A stretch of DNA of 64,000 nt from Nostoc sp. T09 (GCF_002154695.1 NZ_MTAV01000053.1:1-64000); one strand, 5' to 3'; positions 1-8,933 are shown, counted from the first letter of the stretch. Notes: a model not told the origin generated them from the sequence alone. Translations and numbers: made by a program.

Positions 1-12
1 GAGAACAATTAA

Positions 13-75
13 ATGGTAGATGCACCCTGATAACTAACTCCCCTAGTTGGCTCAAACCCATTAGGGGATTTTTTT
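13..75 (+). ncRNA. nsiR1: NsiR1 copy 1 (promoter cut by window edge)
   Basis: The -10-like GAGAAC sits at 1-6, so a start near 13 is inferred. The core CACCCTGATAACTAAC is intact. The terminator is a 7-bp stem, TCCCCTA (39-45) with TAGGGGA (62-68), followed by seven T residues (69-75). The predicted RNA is about 63 nt. The -35 region is outside the window. The transcript start is an estimate from the -10 box. Confidence 0.75.
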
Positions 76-144
76 ATTGTTACCACTAACACACCTCTAT
101 GAGAATTTTATCCGGATTATAGTAGCTGCACTGAGAATAGTTAA

Positions 145-204
145 GTAGTAGATGCACCCTGATAACTAACTCTCCTAGTTGGCTGCCACCACTAGGGGTT
201 TTTT
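145..204 (+). ncRNA. nsiR1: NsiR1 copy 2
   Basis: This is the best-preserved promoter of the array: TCCGGA at 111-116, a 16-bp spacer and GAGAAT at 133-138, giving a start near 145. The transcribed core is followed by a CTCCTAGTTGG...CCACTAGGGG hairpin and a T run at 199-204. The predicted size of about 60 nt fits the known NsiR1 size class. Confidence 0.8.
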
Positions 205-276
205 CTAGTTAATCACTAGCCACTCCCTACGTCATAATTTTATCCAGATTCTAGTAGTCACTCTGAGAATAGTTAA

Positions 277-336
277 GTAATAAGTGTACCCTGATAACTA
301 ACTCCCCTAGTTGGCTGATACCACTAGGTTTTTTTT
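277..336 (+). ncRNA. nsiR1: NsiR1 copy 3
   Basis: The promoter is TCCAGA (243-248), a 16-bp spacer and GAGAAT (265-270). The core is slightly changed before the conserved ACCCTGATAACTAAC. The terminator stem CCTAGTTGG...CCACTAGG is followed by eight T residues (329-336). The start is estimated from the -10 box. Confidence 0.78.
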
Positions 337-407
337 GGTTAACCACTAGCTAAATCTATGTGATAAATTTGTATACGGATTGCAGTATAAGCGTTGAGAA
401 TACAGAA

Positions 408-468
408 ATTAGTAGATACACCCTGATAACTAACTCCCCTAGTTGGCTAGTACCTACTGGGGTTTTTT
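408..468 (+). ncRNA. nsiR1: NsiR1 copy 4
   Basis: The promoter is TACGGA (374-379), a 16-bp spacer and GAGAAT (396-401). The core is conserved. The hairpin CCCCTAGTTGG...CCTACTGGGG ends in six T residues at 463-468. The -35 element is one base away from the heterocyst-type consensus, so this copy may be weaker than copy 2. Confidence 0.76.
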
Positions 469-541
469 AATTCTTAAAAGAAAACAATATCCCTTTAGAT
501 AAATTTATCCTAAAGATTACACTAAACATGAAAACAATAAA

Positions 542-606
542 TTGGTAGATGCACCCTGATAACTAACTCCGCTAGTCTAGTAGTCCAGTACTTATTGGAG
601 ATTTTC
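542..606 (+). ncRNA. nsiR1: NsiR1 copy 5, degenerate
   Basis: The 5' half of the transcribed core (GGTAGATGCACCCTGATAAC) is intact. The promoter has drifted to TCCTAA (508-513) and GAAAAC (530-535). The terminator hairpin is damaged: CTCCGCTAG pairs only partly with CTTATTGGAG, and only four T residues follow (602-605). If transcribed, it would be expected to terminate poorly and read on to the right. It may instead be a decayed, silent copy. Confidence 0.55.
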
Positions 607-1147
607 TTGAGGAGATACTTTGCCTTTAACTACCCACTGATTAGACGCTGAGGGAATTATTATAACACAACAAATGTGCTATTAACATTAATGCAATTGT
701 CCAATAAGATTATTTGTTGATATTCCAGTTAAGCGCTCGCTTAACCAAAGTCAATTTTAATTAACTCTATCTTATCATTATTTTTCTTAGCTCTCGATAG
801 CCTTTCCCTGACTAACTTTTACCCTTTCATAGGCTAGAAGGCTCATGCGATAGTTATTCCATTGTATATTTGCCAAAAATTTTAATTATTTTTCTATAAT
901 TTTTCTGTGTGAATTACCAAGACATAGCTTTATCTACAGTTGGAAGGAGCTTTAACTCTCATAAGACGTTGTTTTGTTAAGCATGTTCTTTCTTCAACAT
1001 CTGTGGATAAATGTTTTTTCAGTTTTACACAACTTCTCGAGTCTGGCAACTTTTATGTTGCTAGTTTGTTATGTGCTTCAGCAATATACTGATCTTGAAT
1101 GTTTTATACTATAATAGGTTGCCTATATCCAGAGAGTCGCAGATCAG
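607..1147. other. Intergenic region between NsiR1 array and thioredoxin-like gene
   Basis: About 540 bp, AT-rich, with no convincing ORF or structured RNA. A TATAAT box at 1110-1115 is the probable -10 of the thioredoxin-like gene that starts at 1148; no good -35 is seen at the right spacing. Read-through from NsiR1 copy 5 would cross this region. Confidence 0.5.
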
Positions 1148-1471
1148 ATGAATTTAGCGGTAATTAAGTTCTCCTCAGAAGAATGCGGCATTTGCCATAA
1201 AATGTCTTTTTATGACAAAAAAGTGGCTGACGAACTGAGTTTGCAATTTATTGATGTCAAAATGCAGGATACAGCTACTTACCGCAAGTATCGCAAAATC
1301 TTGTTAACTCAATATCCCGATAAATCAGAAATGGGATGGCCTACTTACATTATCTGTGATTCTCCCGAAGGAGACTTTCAGATTATCGGTGAGGTCAAAG
1401 GAGGTCATCCCAAAGGAGAGTTTAGAAGTCGTTTACAAGAAGTTTTAAATTCCACAGCTAGTCAGAACTGA
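1148..1471 (+). CDS. Thioredoxin-like protein, CGIC active site
   Basis: A 107-residue protein with a thioredoxin-type N-terminal strand and a CxxC motif Cys13-Gly-Ile-Cys16, followed by a region ending in a WPTYIIC segment that carries the cis-proline-like position of the thioredoxin fold. It has no signal peptide, so it probably acts as a cytoplasmic thiol-disulfide protein. The length fits a single thioredoxin domain, but CGIC is not the classical CGPC site, so the substrate is unknown. The start follows a TATAAT box by about 33 bp; no strong ribosome-binding site is seen. Its 3' end overlaps the convergent gene on the other strand by 14 bp. It is the first protein gene downstream of the NsiR1 array. 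Confidence 0.8.
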   Translation: MNLAVIKFSSEECGICHKMSFYDKKVADELSLQFIDVKMQDTATYRKYRKILLTQYPDKSEMGWPTYIICDSPEGDFQIIGEVKGGHPKGEFRSRLQEVLNSTASQN

Positions 1472-1691
1472 CTACCTCAAAAGATTTTACTTCCAGAACA
1501 GGGCCAATCATGGCAGTAGTCATGACATCTTCACGCACCTGTCCTGTAACTTTTGCTTTTTGCCCTTCTTTGAGTAGTTTTTTGTCTACACTTCTAGGTA
1601 TTTCATAAGTAACACCATCATCGGTAACTAATGCCCATGCACCAGTACCAATATCACGGTGTTGGATAGTGCCTGTAACTGTAGTGCTCAT
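1458..1691 (-). CDS. Small OB-fold-like conserved protein
   Basis: A 77-residue protein of short beta strands: VTGTIQHRDIGTG, WALVTDDGVTYEI and AKVTGQVRED are typical of a compact OB-fold barrel. No catalytic residues or export signal can be seen. The family looks cyanobacterial and its function is unknown. It is convergent with the thioredoxin-like gene and overlaps it by 14 bp at the stop codons. The upstream neighbour on the same strand is the subtilase, about 100 bp away, so co-transcription is possible. The fold call is inferred from the strand pattern only. Confidence 0.65.
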   Translation of the reverse strand: MSTTVTGTIQHRDIGTGAWALVTDDGVTYEIPRSVDKKLLKEGQKAKVTGQVREDVMTTAMIGPVLEVKSFEVVSSD

Positions 1692-1788
1692 ATTATTTCT
1701 GAGTGTTAAGTGCTGAGTTTTGAAGGAATAAGGGAGATGAAGAACAGTAATAATTGTTCACCTGTATCTCCCTGCTTCCCCTCTTAAC

Positions 1789-3642
1789 TTAAGCTACTTG
1801 CCTTTCATTTTTCAACGCTAAACGAGCTAATCCATAACAGAGTAGGGCATTAGCTATCAGGAAGACACGTGCCAAATAACTACTGCCCAATCCCCAAACT
1901 GTAGGATCATAAACTGCACTCACCGTTAAACACGCTGCCACACCAAGGGTTGAACCAATTGCAAACCATTTGCCGCTAGGATGTCCCAGCAGCAATGCAA
2001 CGAGAACAATAGGAATGAGCACGCTGGCAAATAAAGGATTTAAAGCATTGGTTCCTTGGAGAGTGTTACCTAATTCGGGAATGGAACTTCCCAAAAGCCG
2101 GAAAGGCCATTGAGGAAGGTCAAAAATATAGAATCCTTTGAGGAAGAATAGTCCAGAACTGCCAGCTACTAAACCACTGGATAAAGACCAACTCCAAGAG
2201 AAGGGAAAGTAAACCCGTAAAAACCAAGCTAGCAGGTAGGAACCTACTACCATCAAAATTTTGGGCAGTAGTGCTACAGCACCGCCATCAATCCAAAAGC
2301 CAGGGTTGAGATAGCCATTATCCCTTAACCAGCGGAAGAAGTCAGAAAAACTAATTTGACCTTCAGTGGCAAGTTTAACTGCTGCTTCGGCATTTAGCAG
2401 CCCAGCGCCATAGTAGTTCAAACCATCGTCTTGGATAACTCGTGAAGACTGTTTTAGAACTTTCAAAACTTCATCCGGCTCTGTAACGCCTTTAGCTTTG
2501 ATTAGTGCAGCGACACCAGCAACGTGAGGGGATGCCATACTTGTACCTTGAAAGCCAAGAAATACCCCTTCACCCTTTTCGTTGATTGTCTCTTGCAAAA
2601 TCTTGCCAGCATCACTACCGCCAGGGGCGGAGATATCTACCCCAGCACCAAAGTTAGAGTAAGGAGCTTTTTCTCCATCCGGGCCGAATGCTGAAACGCC
2701 GATGACATGGGGATAACGGGCTGGATAGCTGGCCCCATTAGCATTTTCGTTGCCAGCCGCCGCAACAATGACAACGCCTTTGTTATGGGCATAGTCAATG
2801 GCTTGCTTCATTAACTGACTTTCACCGCCACCACCCAAGCTCATATTAATCACATCTGCGCCTTTATCAGCAGCAAATTTAATGGCTTCAGCAATATCGG
2901 CAACAGTACCTCCACCATAGTCATTCAATACCTTTAAAGGCATGAGATTGGCTTCGTACGCAATGCCAGCTACGCCATATTTGTTATTGGTAGCTTGAGC
3001 GATCGTACCTGCTACATGGGTGCCATGTCCGTTATCATCCTTGGCTTCTTCTCGGTCGTTAACGAAATCATAGCCTTTGACAAATTTCGTTTCATGTAAG
3101 TCCCGCACGCGAGTGATACCAGTGTCAATTACAGCAACTGTAATGCCGCTGCCCTTGGTTTGACTCCACGCGCCTTCAATGCCAATATTATGCAAGTTCC
3201 ATTGCTTACTGTAATACTGGTCATTGGGCCCAGTTAATGAGGGAGTTACTTCCTCCTCATCTTCGTTGGGTTTTAAAAATTCTCCCAAAAAAGCAACTTC
3301 ACCTGGTTGGGGAATCTTTTTATAAATATAATTTGGCTCAATAAATTCTGTAGCTGACTTGAATTGTGATTTTTGCAATTCTTTCAGCCGTTGGCGATCG
3401 CCTTTGATAATATACACATTATCTTTCGCCGAAAATTTATTATCCAATTGGGGTGTAACCTGGTATTGTTGAGCGATCGCTTGCAAATTTTTTTCTACTA
3501 CCTCTTTGGGTATATCTTCGCGAAAATCAAGCAAAATCGTCTCAAACTCACCTTTGGCTGCCAGTCCCTGAAAATTTACGAAACCAAACACAGCAGCCCC
3601 TAACCCAATGACAAACAAGCAAAATAATATAAGCCTTCTCAT
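1789..3642 (-). CDS. Membrane-anchored S8 family serine protease (subtilase)
   Basis: A 617-residue subtilisin-like protease. An N-terminal hydrophobic segment (about 4-24) suggests a signal peptide or anchor. Residues about 35-110 resemble an inhibitor-type propeptide. The catalytic triad is visible: Asp173 in AVIDTGI, His206 in NGHGTHVAGT and Ser368 in GTSMASPHVAG, with oxyanion Asn298 in AAAGNEN. The catalytic domain ends near residue 420. The C-terminal 170 residues hold several hydrophobic segments (about 455-610), which would fix the enzyme in a membrane, and this tail is longer than in classical secreted subtilisins. Probable role: extracytoplasmic or periplasmic protein processing. 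The substrate is unknown. Confidence 0.9.
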   Translation of the reverse strand: MRRLILFCLFVIGLGAAVFGFVNFQGLAAKGEFETILLDFREDIPKEVVEKNLQAIAQQYQVTPQLDNKFSAKDNVYIIKGDRQRLKELQKSQFKSATEFIEPNYIYKKIPQPGEVAFLGEFLKPNEDEEEVTPSLTGPNDQYYSKQWNLHNIGIEGAWSQTKGSGITVAVIDTGITRVRDLHETKFVKGYDFVNDREEAKDDNGHGTHVAGTIAQATNNKYGVAGIAYEANLMPLKVLNDYGGGTVADIAEAIKFAADKGADVINMSLGGGGESQLMKQAIDYAHNKGVVIVAAAGNENANGASYPARYPHVIGVSAFGPDGEKAPYSNFGAGVDISAPGGSDAGKILQETINEKGEGVFLGFQGTSMASPHVAGVAALIKAKGVTEPDEVLKVLKQSSRVIQDDGLNYYGAGLLNAEAAVKLATEGQISFSDFFRWLRDNGYLNPGFWIDGGAVALLPKILMVVGSYLLAWFLRVYFPFSWSWSLSSGLVAGSSGLFFLKGFYIFDLPQWPFRLLGSSIPELGNTLQGTNALNPLFASVLIPIVLVALLLGHPSGKWFAIGSTLGVAACLTVSAVYDPTVWGLGSSYLARVFLIANALLCYGLARLALKNERQVA

Positions 3643-3759
3643 ATAAACTCATCACCGCTTTTTGCCAGTTGCTCACTACCATAACTTATCTCTGTCCCTT
3701 GTTGGTGTATTTTGCACTTTAGTTAAAACTTTGTATCAGCACTCAGGACTGTTGAAACT

Positions 3760-4197
3760 ATGGAACATGGTCTTTTATGGTTGCCTCTGTTAGTCATGTT
3801 TTTCTGGTTGGCTTGGCAAGGCTCAAAGGAGTATCAAAAAGTTGAGGCTTACCGCGCTTGGGCAGAGCAATTTGAACGCGCTAAATATGATATTTATGCA
3901 GTGTTAGGTCAAAAAGGCAACAATATAACTTGGGGAAAACCCACGCCAAAAGGACCGATCAAACTTGAAACCTTTTCTTTACTTGATGTTCAAAAAATAA
4001 ATCTTTTAGTGGATGACGGATTAGTAGAATTAAGTAAAGCACCAGAGAAAGGGCGTAAGATTGAATTACAATTTATCTTCCCCGAATCTGCTAACTCAGT
4101 CCGTGTTCCTTTTACAGAGATTCCTTTAGCAGTTGAATGGGGTAAGTATTTACAGGAAGCATTACAAAATTTGCACTCAAAGAGTCATGATTCCTAG
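3760..4197 (+). CDS. Conserved hypothetical protein with N-terminal membrane helix
   Basis: A 145-residue protein. Residues about 4-20 (LLWLPLLVMFFWLAWQG) form one hydrophobic helix, followed by a soluble domain of mixed helix and strand. No motif of known function is recognised. It is divergent from the subtilase, with about 117 bp between the starts, and is followed on the same strand by thiD after about 118 bp. It is probably a cyanobacterial membrane-associated protein of unknown role. Confidence 0.65.
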   Translation: MEHGLLWLPLLVMFFWLAWQGSKEYQKVEAYRAWAEQFERAKYDIYAVLGQKGNNITWGKPTPKGPIKLETFSLLDVQKINLLVDDGLVELSKAPEKGRKIELQFIFPESANSVRVPFTEIPLAVEWGKYLQEALQNLHSKSHDS

Positions 4198-4315
4198 TTG
4201 CTCTCTGAAAAACAGGAATTAAGGTACTCGGGGTTGCCAAGATATTTTAAATATCTCAAGATGGCTGGTGATTGTGATAAGTGTTAACAGTCAGCTTAGC
4301 CAAAAGATTAATTAG

Positions 4316-5137
4316 ATGAACGCTGTTACAAACTCAAGGCCACCTGTTGCATTAACCATTGCTGGCTCGGATAGTGGTGGTGGTGCGGGCATTCAAACTG
4401 ATTTACGTACCTTTGCTTTTCACTGTGTTCATGGAACTAGTGCTATCACCTGCATCACGGCGCAAAATACTTTGGGAGTAACGCGAGTAGATGCGATACC
4501 AACTGAGGCTGTGGTGGCGCAAATTCAGGCAGTAGTTGAGGATATTGGAGTACAAGGTGCGAAAACAGGAATGTTGCTCAACCAAGAAATTATTTTGGCT
4601 GTTGCTCAGCAAGTAGAGGCTTGGAAAATCGCTAACTTAGTAGTCGATCCAGTCATGGTGTCACGGACAGGAGCACAATTGATTGATGATGACGCAGTGC
4701 AGACTCTGTGCCATGCTTTAATCCCCTTGGCAACTATTGTGACGCCAAACCGCTATGAAGCTCAAATTATGAGTGGATTATCTATTAATTCCCTTGATGA
4801 TATGCAAGCAGCAGCCCAAATCATTCACCAGAATTTAGGGGCGAAAGCCGTTTTGGTTAAGGGAGGAGGTATGCAGGGAAGTTTGCGTGGTGTTGATGTT
4901 TGGTTTGATGGGCAAAAATTGCAAACTTTGACAACCAAGCTAGTAGATACAAAAAATACCCACGGTACTGGTTGTACTTTATCAGCTGCGATCGCAGCTA
5001 ATCTGGCTCAGAAAAAAGACCTATTAACAGCAGTGCAGCAGGCCAAGGACTATGTTACAACAGCACTTACTTACGCCCTCGATATTGGTAAAGGGCAAGG
5101 TCCTGTGGGACACTTCTTCCCTCTGCTGCGAAATTAA
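4316..5137 (+). CDS. thiD: Hydroxymethylpyrimidine/phosphomethylpyrimidine kinase
   Basis: A 273-residue ribokinase-fold enzyme that phosphorylates HMP and then HMP-P to HMP-PP for thiamine synthesis in the cytoplasm. The substrate-binding start GSDSGGGAGIQTDL (about 17-30) and the C-terminal anion-hole motif HGTGCTLSAA (about 215-224), with the catalytic position in GTGC, are both present. The length is normal for ThiD alone, so there is no fused ThiE domain. The other thiamine gene in this window, thiC, lies 14 kb away and carries a TPP riboswitch. No THI-box is visible in front of thiD, so its control must differ. Confidence 0.92.
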   Translation: MNAVTNSRPPVALTIAGSDSGGGAGIQTDLRTFAFHCVHGTSAITCITAQNTLGVTRVDAIPTEAVVAQIQAVVEDIGVQGAKTGMLLNQEIILAVAQQVEAWKIANLVVDPVMVSRTGAQLIDDDAVQTLCHALIPLATIVTPNRYEAQIMSGLSINSLDDMQAAAQIIHQNLGAKAVLVKGGGMQGSLRGVDVWFDGQKLQTLTTKLVDTKNTHGTGCTLSAAIAANLAQKKDLLTAVQQAKDYVTTALTYALDIGKGQGPVGHFFPLLRN

Positions 5138-5361
5138 CCTAGGTTGGAACTCGCCTTCATCCAATCGCTCAATCGCTGAAGCTATATTCAAATGGCAATG
5201 CAGTTTGAGGTTGGTTATATGTACTTATTCCATAATGTAAATAAAAAGTCTTTGCTCTGTCAGCATTTTTCTATTATTCTTGGGCATAGTTTCAAGATTG
5301 ATTATCTCTGTTACTATCTCTAAAACAATAAATTACTTTAATTTTTCATACCAAGCCACCT

Positions 5362-5979
5362 ATGCAAGCAAGCACAAATCCCATTTACAACCATCCGCCC
5401 ACACCAACGGCTCCAGCCTATCCCCCATCTGTACCACTGTCTGTGTATCGGGAATTAGCAGCTGAGTTAAAAACAGCACAGGCAAAGTTAGATGCGCTCA
5501 CAGCTAAAAATCAGCAACTAACTCAAGAAAATCAACTGCTACGCCAAGAAATGACTAAACTCATTCAGTCTTGTTTAAAGTTGCAAAAGTTAGTGGATTT
5601 TTCAGCACAGCCGCCTACTATGCCTAGCGACCCAGCGCCCCGTGCATCTACTGAGAAGAAAAGTGCTGCTCAACCGACCGCCGCAACAGCACGTCCACGT
5701 CAGCAAGTTTCTCGTCCGCGTCCACCTGCTGTCTCTGAGGTTCCAAGCAGTCAAAGCCGCCGTTCTCCAGTCTCTGTACCTGCAATGGAAATGATGTCCC
5801 CAATACCGCAACCAGTCTTCATAGAAGAGCAGGAAGTAAGATATTATGGTCCTACTGAACCAGAGCCTAAAGAAGTAAGTGGCTGGTGGTTAGTGATTAC
5901 CATTTTGTTAATTATGTTGGCTGCTTTCAGTGCTGGGTATTTAGTTGTGCGTCCTCTGTTTGAACATCAGAGTCGCTAG
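5362..5979 (+). CDS. Coiled-coil protein with C-terminal membrane anchor
   Basis: A 205-residue protein. Residues about 28-80 form a predicted coiled coil (ELAAELKTAQAKLDALTAKN and onwards) rich in Gln, Leu and Lys. A Pro/Ser/Ala/Arg-rich linker runs from about 85 to 165. A single C-terminal transmembrane segment (about 172-194, WWLVITILLIMLAAFSAGYL) is followed by a short basic tail. The layout is that of a tail-anchored cytoplasmic protein. No enzymatic motif is present. The gene stands alone between thiD and glnB. The function is unknown. Confidence 0.7.
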   Translation: MQASTNPIYNHPPTPTAPAYPPSVPLSVYRELAAELKTAQAKLDALTAKNQQLTQENQLLRQEMTKLIQSCLKLQKLVDFSAQPPTMPSDPAPRASTEKKSAAQPTAATARPRQQVSRPRPPAVSEVPSSQSRRSPVSVPAMEMMSPIPQPVFIEEQEVRYYGPTEPEPKEVSGWWLVITILLIMLAAFSAGYLVVRPLFEHQSR

Positions 5980-6312
5980 TTCAAACTCTTTGTGTTGCGG
6001 CTGTAATTTGAAGATTCTCGGACAATTTCTCTCTCAAAATACCAAAGTACTGTATCAGGGAATTTACCTATTTTTTATTTACAAAACATACATTATACCA
6101 TACCCAATTGGTGACGGTTTTTTGCTGTCATAACCTCAAAGACTATTAAATTAGTAACACTTGCCGCTGCTAATTTCACCACTGTTCCAACAGGTCATCC
6201 AAAGTCGTAAATGATTACATATGTTTTTAAAATACTTCTACTAGTTAAAGCGTCAGACAAGGGATCTGGTTAGATAGATAAACGAAGCTAGTAGAAGCAA
6301 GGAGTCCAATAA
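5980..6312. other. Intergenic region upstream of glnB
   Basis: 333 bp without an ORF. It holds the ribosome-binding site AAGGAG (6299-6304), 8 nt before the glnB start. A GTA-N6-TAC palindrome (6207-6218) resembles, but does not match, the NtcA site GTA-N8-TAC. No promoter could be fixed with confidence. Confidence 0.4.
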
Positions 6313-6651
<339 letters not shown>

Positions 6652-6818
6652 AACCTAAGGGCTGAGTTGTGAGTACTGAGTGGTAAGAGAAAAGAGTTTA
6701 TAGAGTAAAGTTTTGGGTGTCTAACAGACGCTAAATGCCTCTATAGAGAGTTTTGAAGAAACGGTGACATGTAATTTCTTCACCCTGATTAACTCAAAAC
6801 TTACTCCTGACTCAAAAT

Positions 6819-7403
6819 TTAGTACTCAGGACTCAGCACTGCCAATTGCGGGAGTAAAGCTGTAAAAGCCTTACCTCGATGGCTAATTGACCTCTTCATC
6901 TGTGGTGTCATCTCAGCAAAGGTCAATTGTTTCTCGGGAATGTAAAAAATCGGGTCGTAGCCAAAACCACCATGACCACGAGGTGCATGAAGAATAGTGC
7001 CCCGACAAATACCTTCGGATTGAAGGACAATCGCACCATCAGGACTAGCGATCGCTACGACACAAACAAATTGGGCTTGTCGATTTACATCAGAGCCTAA
7101 TTCGTTCAATACCCTAGCGATGCGTTCTGAGTCGGTTTTGCCGTAACGTGCTGAATACACCCCTGGTGCCCCATTCAAACCATCTACTTGTAAGCCAGAA
7201 TCATCCGCAATTGCCCAATTTCCTGTTGCTTGAGCGATTTGAGAGGCTTTAAGACAAGCGTTGGCAGCAAAGGTGTCGCCTGTCTCTTCAATTTCTAATT
7301 CTTCAGGTTTTAGTGTTAATTCCCAGCCAGAATTAGCCAGATAAGCTTGCATTTCTCGCAACTTGCCTGGATTTCCTGTGGCTACTACAAGTAGTTTAGT
7401 CAT
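6819..7403 (-). CDS. rdgB: XTP/dITP diphosphatase (non-canonical purine NTPase)
   Basis: A 194-residue HAM1/RdgB-family enzyme that hydrolyses dITP, ITP and XTP to monophosphates, so keeping deaminated purines out of DNA and RNA. The family motifs TGNPGKLREM (9-18), ADDSGL with the catalytic Asp at 67-68, GVYSARYG (81-88) and SHRGKA near the C-terminus are all visible. The length is typical. The gene is preceded by a run of heptamer-type repeats that separates it from the phosphohexomutase gene on the same strand. Confidence 0.94.
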   Translation of the reverse strand: MTKLLVVATGNPGKLREMQAYLANSGWELTLKPEELEIEETGDTFAANACLKASQIAQATGNWAIADDSGLQVDGLNGAPGVYSARYGKTDSERIARVLNELGSDVNRQAQFVCVVAIASPDGAIVLQSEGICRGTILHAPRGHGGFGYDPIFYIPEKQLTFAEMTPQMKRSISHRGKAFTALLPQLAVLSPEY

Positions 7404-7488
7404 TGGTCATTTGTCATTGGTCATTGGTCACGAGTCAAGAGTCAATGGTCAATAGTTTTTGGACTATGGACTCTTGACTTTCGACTAT
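7404..7488. repeat. Short tandemly repeated heptamer-like sequence
   Basis: Overlapping variants of TCATTGG, GTCAATG and GAGTCAA are repeated about ten times between rdgB and the phosphohexomutase gene. Such STRR-type heptamer runs are characteristic of heterocystous cyanobacterial intergenic DNA. A similar run lies at 50871-50932. Confidence 0.7.
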
Positions 7489-7496
7489 GATTAATT

Positions 7497-8933
7497 TTAC
7501 TCTGCCCAATGTTTCGCCCACGCAAGAGTTTGATGTACTCGCTCGAGTGTAGCGGCTTCGCAGTAAAGGCGTAAAACAGGTTCAGTACCGCTAAAACGAA
7601 TCATTAACCAGCTTTTGTCAGCTAGGCGAAATTTGTAGCCGTCAATAGTTTGGCAATCGATGACAGCTTGTCCAGCAATTTCCGTTAAAGGTTGGGTTTG
7701 CAGTTGTTGTAAAAGACGCGCTCTCACTTCCATACTTGCTAGCGGCAGATCGATGCGATCGTATGCTGAATTGAAACCTGTTTGTTGCTGTAAGTACTGG
7801 TAATATTCACCTAAATCTCTTCCAGATTCCACAATAGCTTCTAGCACGTACAATGCCGATAGCAGTGCGTCCCGTTCGGGAATATGGCTACCATAGCCAA
7901 TTCCTCCTGACTCTTCGCCTCCTAACAAAACCTCTGCTGCTAACATTCTGTCAGCAATATATTTGTAACCAACAGGTGTTTCAAATATTGACAGGTGATG
8001 TAGTGCTGCTACAAGAGGAATTAAGTCAGAACCACTGACTGTTTTGACGATTTCACCACTAAAACCGCGCCTTAAGGTTAAATGGTCAATTAATATCGGA
8101 ATTAATACTTGCGAACTCAAAAAGTTGGCTTTTCCGTCTACGGCTGCAATGCGATCGCAATCTCCATCAAAAACTAACCCAACCGTTAAATCGTTCGTAT
8201 GCGTTTCTCGGTGAGTTTTTATTACTTTAAATAGTTGCGAAAGGTATTTAGGCAAAGGTTCCGGCGCACCGCCACCAAATAAAGGGTCGCGATCGCTGTT
8301 AATTTCCCGGACGCGATCGCCTAGTAGTCTTGCCAATCCGCCAGCCGCCGCCCCATGCATGACATCAGCAAATACAGTAAGTTTGCCAGCAGCTATGGCA
8401 TCTCGAATTTTAACAATATCAACTTTACCTTCTAAGCCTGCTGTATAACTGGGCCAAGGGTCAAACTTTTCCAACTTGCCTGGTGTGGTTGCCTCTGATA
8501 CTCCCTCAGCTAACAGCGCTTCTATTTCTTTAGTAAATTCTGGCGATACTGACCCACCAAAATATCCCTTGACTTTTAATCCTAAATATGAACCAGGATT
8601 ATGGCTAGCGGTAACTACTAGTGCCCCCAAAGCATTAAGTTGTTTCGCCGCCCAGCTAAAAGCTGGGGTTGGTGCATAGCTTTCACTGAGTAGCACATCA
8701 AATCCAACAGCAGTGACAGCATCGGCCACAACACGGGCAAAGTCTTCCGCCATAAATCGGCGATCGTAACCGACAACGATCTTCCGACTACCTACAATAG
8801 AAAAATAAGTATTATATAATACTTTTGCGGCGACTGCGGCAACCAAGGCTAGGCGTTCAAAGGTGAACTCATCACCAATAACACCTCGCCAGCCGTCTGT
8901 ACCAAATTTGATGGAGTTCGCTACAACTGGCAT
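7497..8933 (-). CDS. Phosphoglucomutase/phosphomannomutase family protein
   Basis: A 478-residue alpha-D-phosphohexomutase. The active-site serine is Ser110 in TASHNPG. The metal loop is Asp256, Asp258 and Asp260 in DGDCDR. The sugar-specificity loop is GGEESGG (338-344). The phosphate-binding loop RFSGTEPVLR lies near 447. It should interconvert hexose 1- and 6-phosphates in the cytoplasm for glycogen or cell-envelope sugars. The GEESGG loop fits glucose or mannose specificity better than a GlmM enzyme, but which substrate is used cannot be decided from sequence alone. The length is normal for the family. Confidence 0.9.
   Translation of the reverse strand: MPVVANSIKFGTDGWRGVIGDEFTFERLALVAAVAAKVLYNTYFSIVGSRKIVVGYDRRFMAEDFARVVADAVTAVGFDVLLSESYAPTPAFSWAAKQLNALGALVVTASHNPGSYLGLKVKGYFGGSVSPEFTKEIEALLAEGVSEATTPGKLEKFDPWPSYTAGLEGKVDIVKIRDAIAAGKLTVFADVMHGAAAGGLARLLGDRVREINSDRDPLFGGGAPEPLPKYLSQLFKVIKTHRETHTNDLTVGLVFDGDCDRIAAVDGKANFLSSQVLIPILIDHLTLRRGFSGEIVKTVSGSDLIPLVAALHHLSIFETPVGYKYIADRMLAAEVLLGGEESGGIGYGSHIPERDALLSALYVLEAIVESGRDLGEYYQYLQQQTGFNSAYDRIDLPLASMEVRARLLQQLQTQPLTEIAGQAVIDCQTIDGYKFRLADKSWLMIRFSGTEPVLRLYCEAATLERVHQTLAWAKHWAE

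Larger units (their letters stand above)
1..610 (+). repeat. nsiR1: Tandem array of five NsiR1-type sRNA units
   Basis: Five direct repeats with a period of about 132 bp. The -10-like GAGAAT/GAGAAC boxes fall at 1, 133, 265, 396 and 530. Each unit has a -35-like element 16 bp upstream of the -10, a near-invariant transcribed core (GATGCACCCTGATAACTAAC in the best copies), and a C-rich/G-rich hairpin followed by T residues. The -35-like element is TCCGGA in unit 2 and decays to TCCAGA, TACGGA and TCCTAA in units 3 to 5. TCCGGA near -35 is the motif known from early heterocyst-specific promoters. The architecture matches NsiR1, the nitrogen-stress-induced RNA that lies in a tandem array next to hetF in Anabaena. 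hetF is not seen to the right, so it may lie beyond the left edge; the array may also continue there. Confidence 0.85.

Noticed and set aside
1-610. Direct repeats at the left edge as a CRISPR array
   Set aside because: The repeat unit is about 132 bp and contains its own promoter and terminator; spacers of 30-40 bp and cas genes are absent.
6207-6218. GTA...TAC palindrome upstream of glnB as an NtcA site
   Set aside because: The spacer is 6 nt; NtcA sites need GTA-N8-TAC. No correctly placed -10 confirms it.
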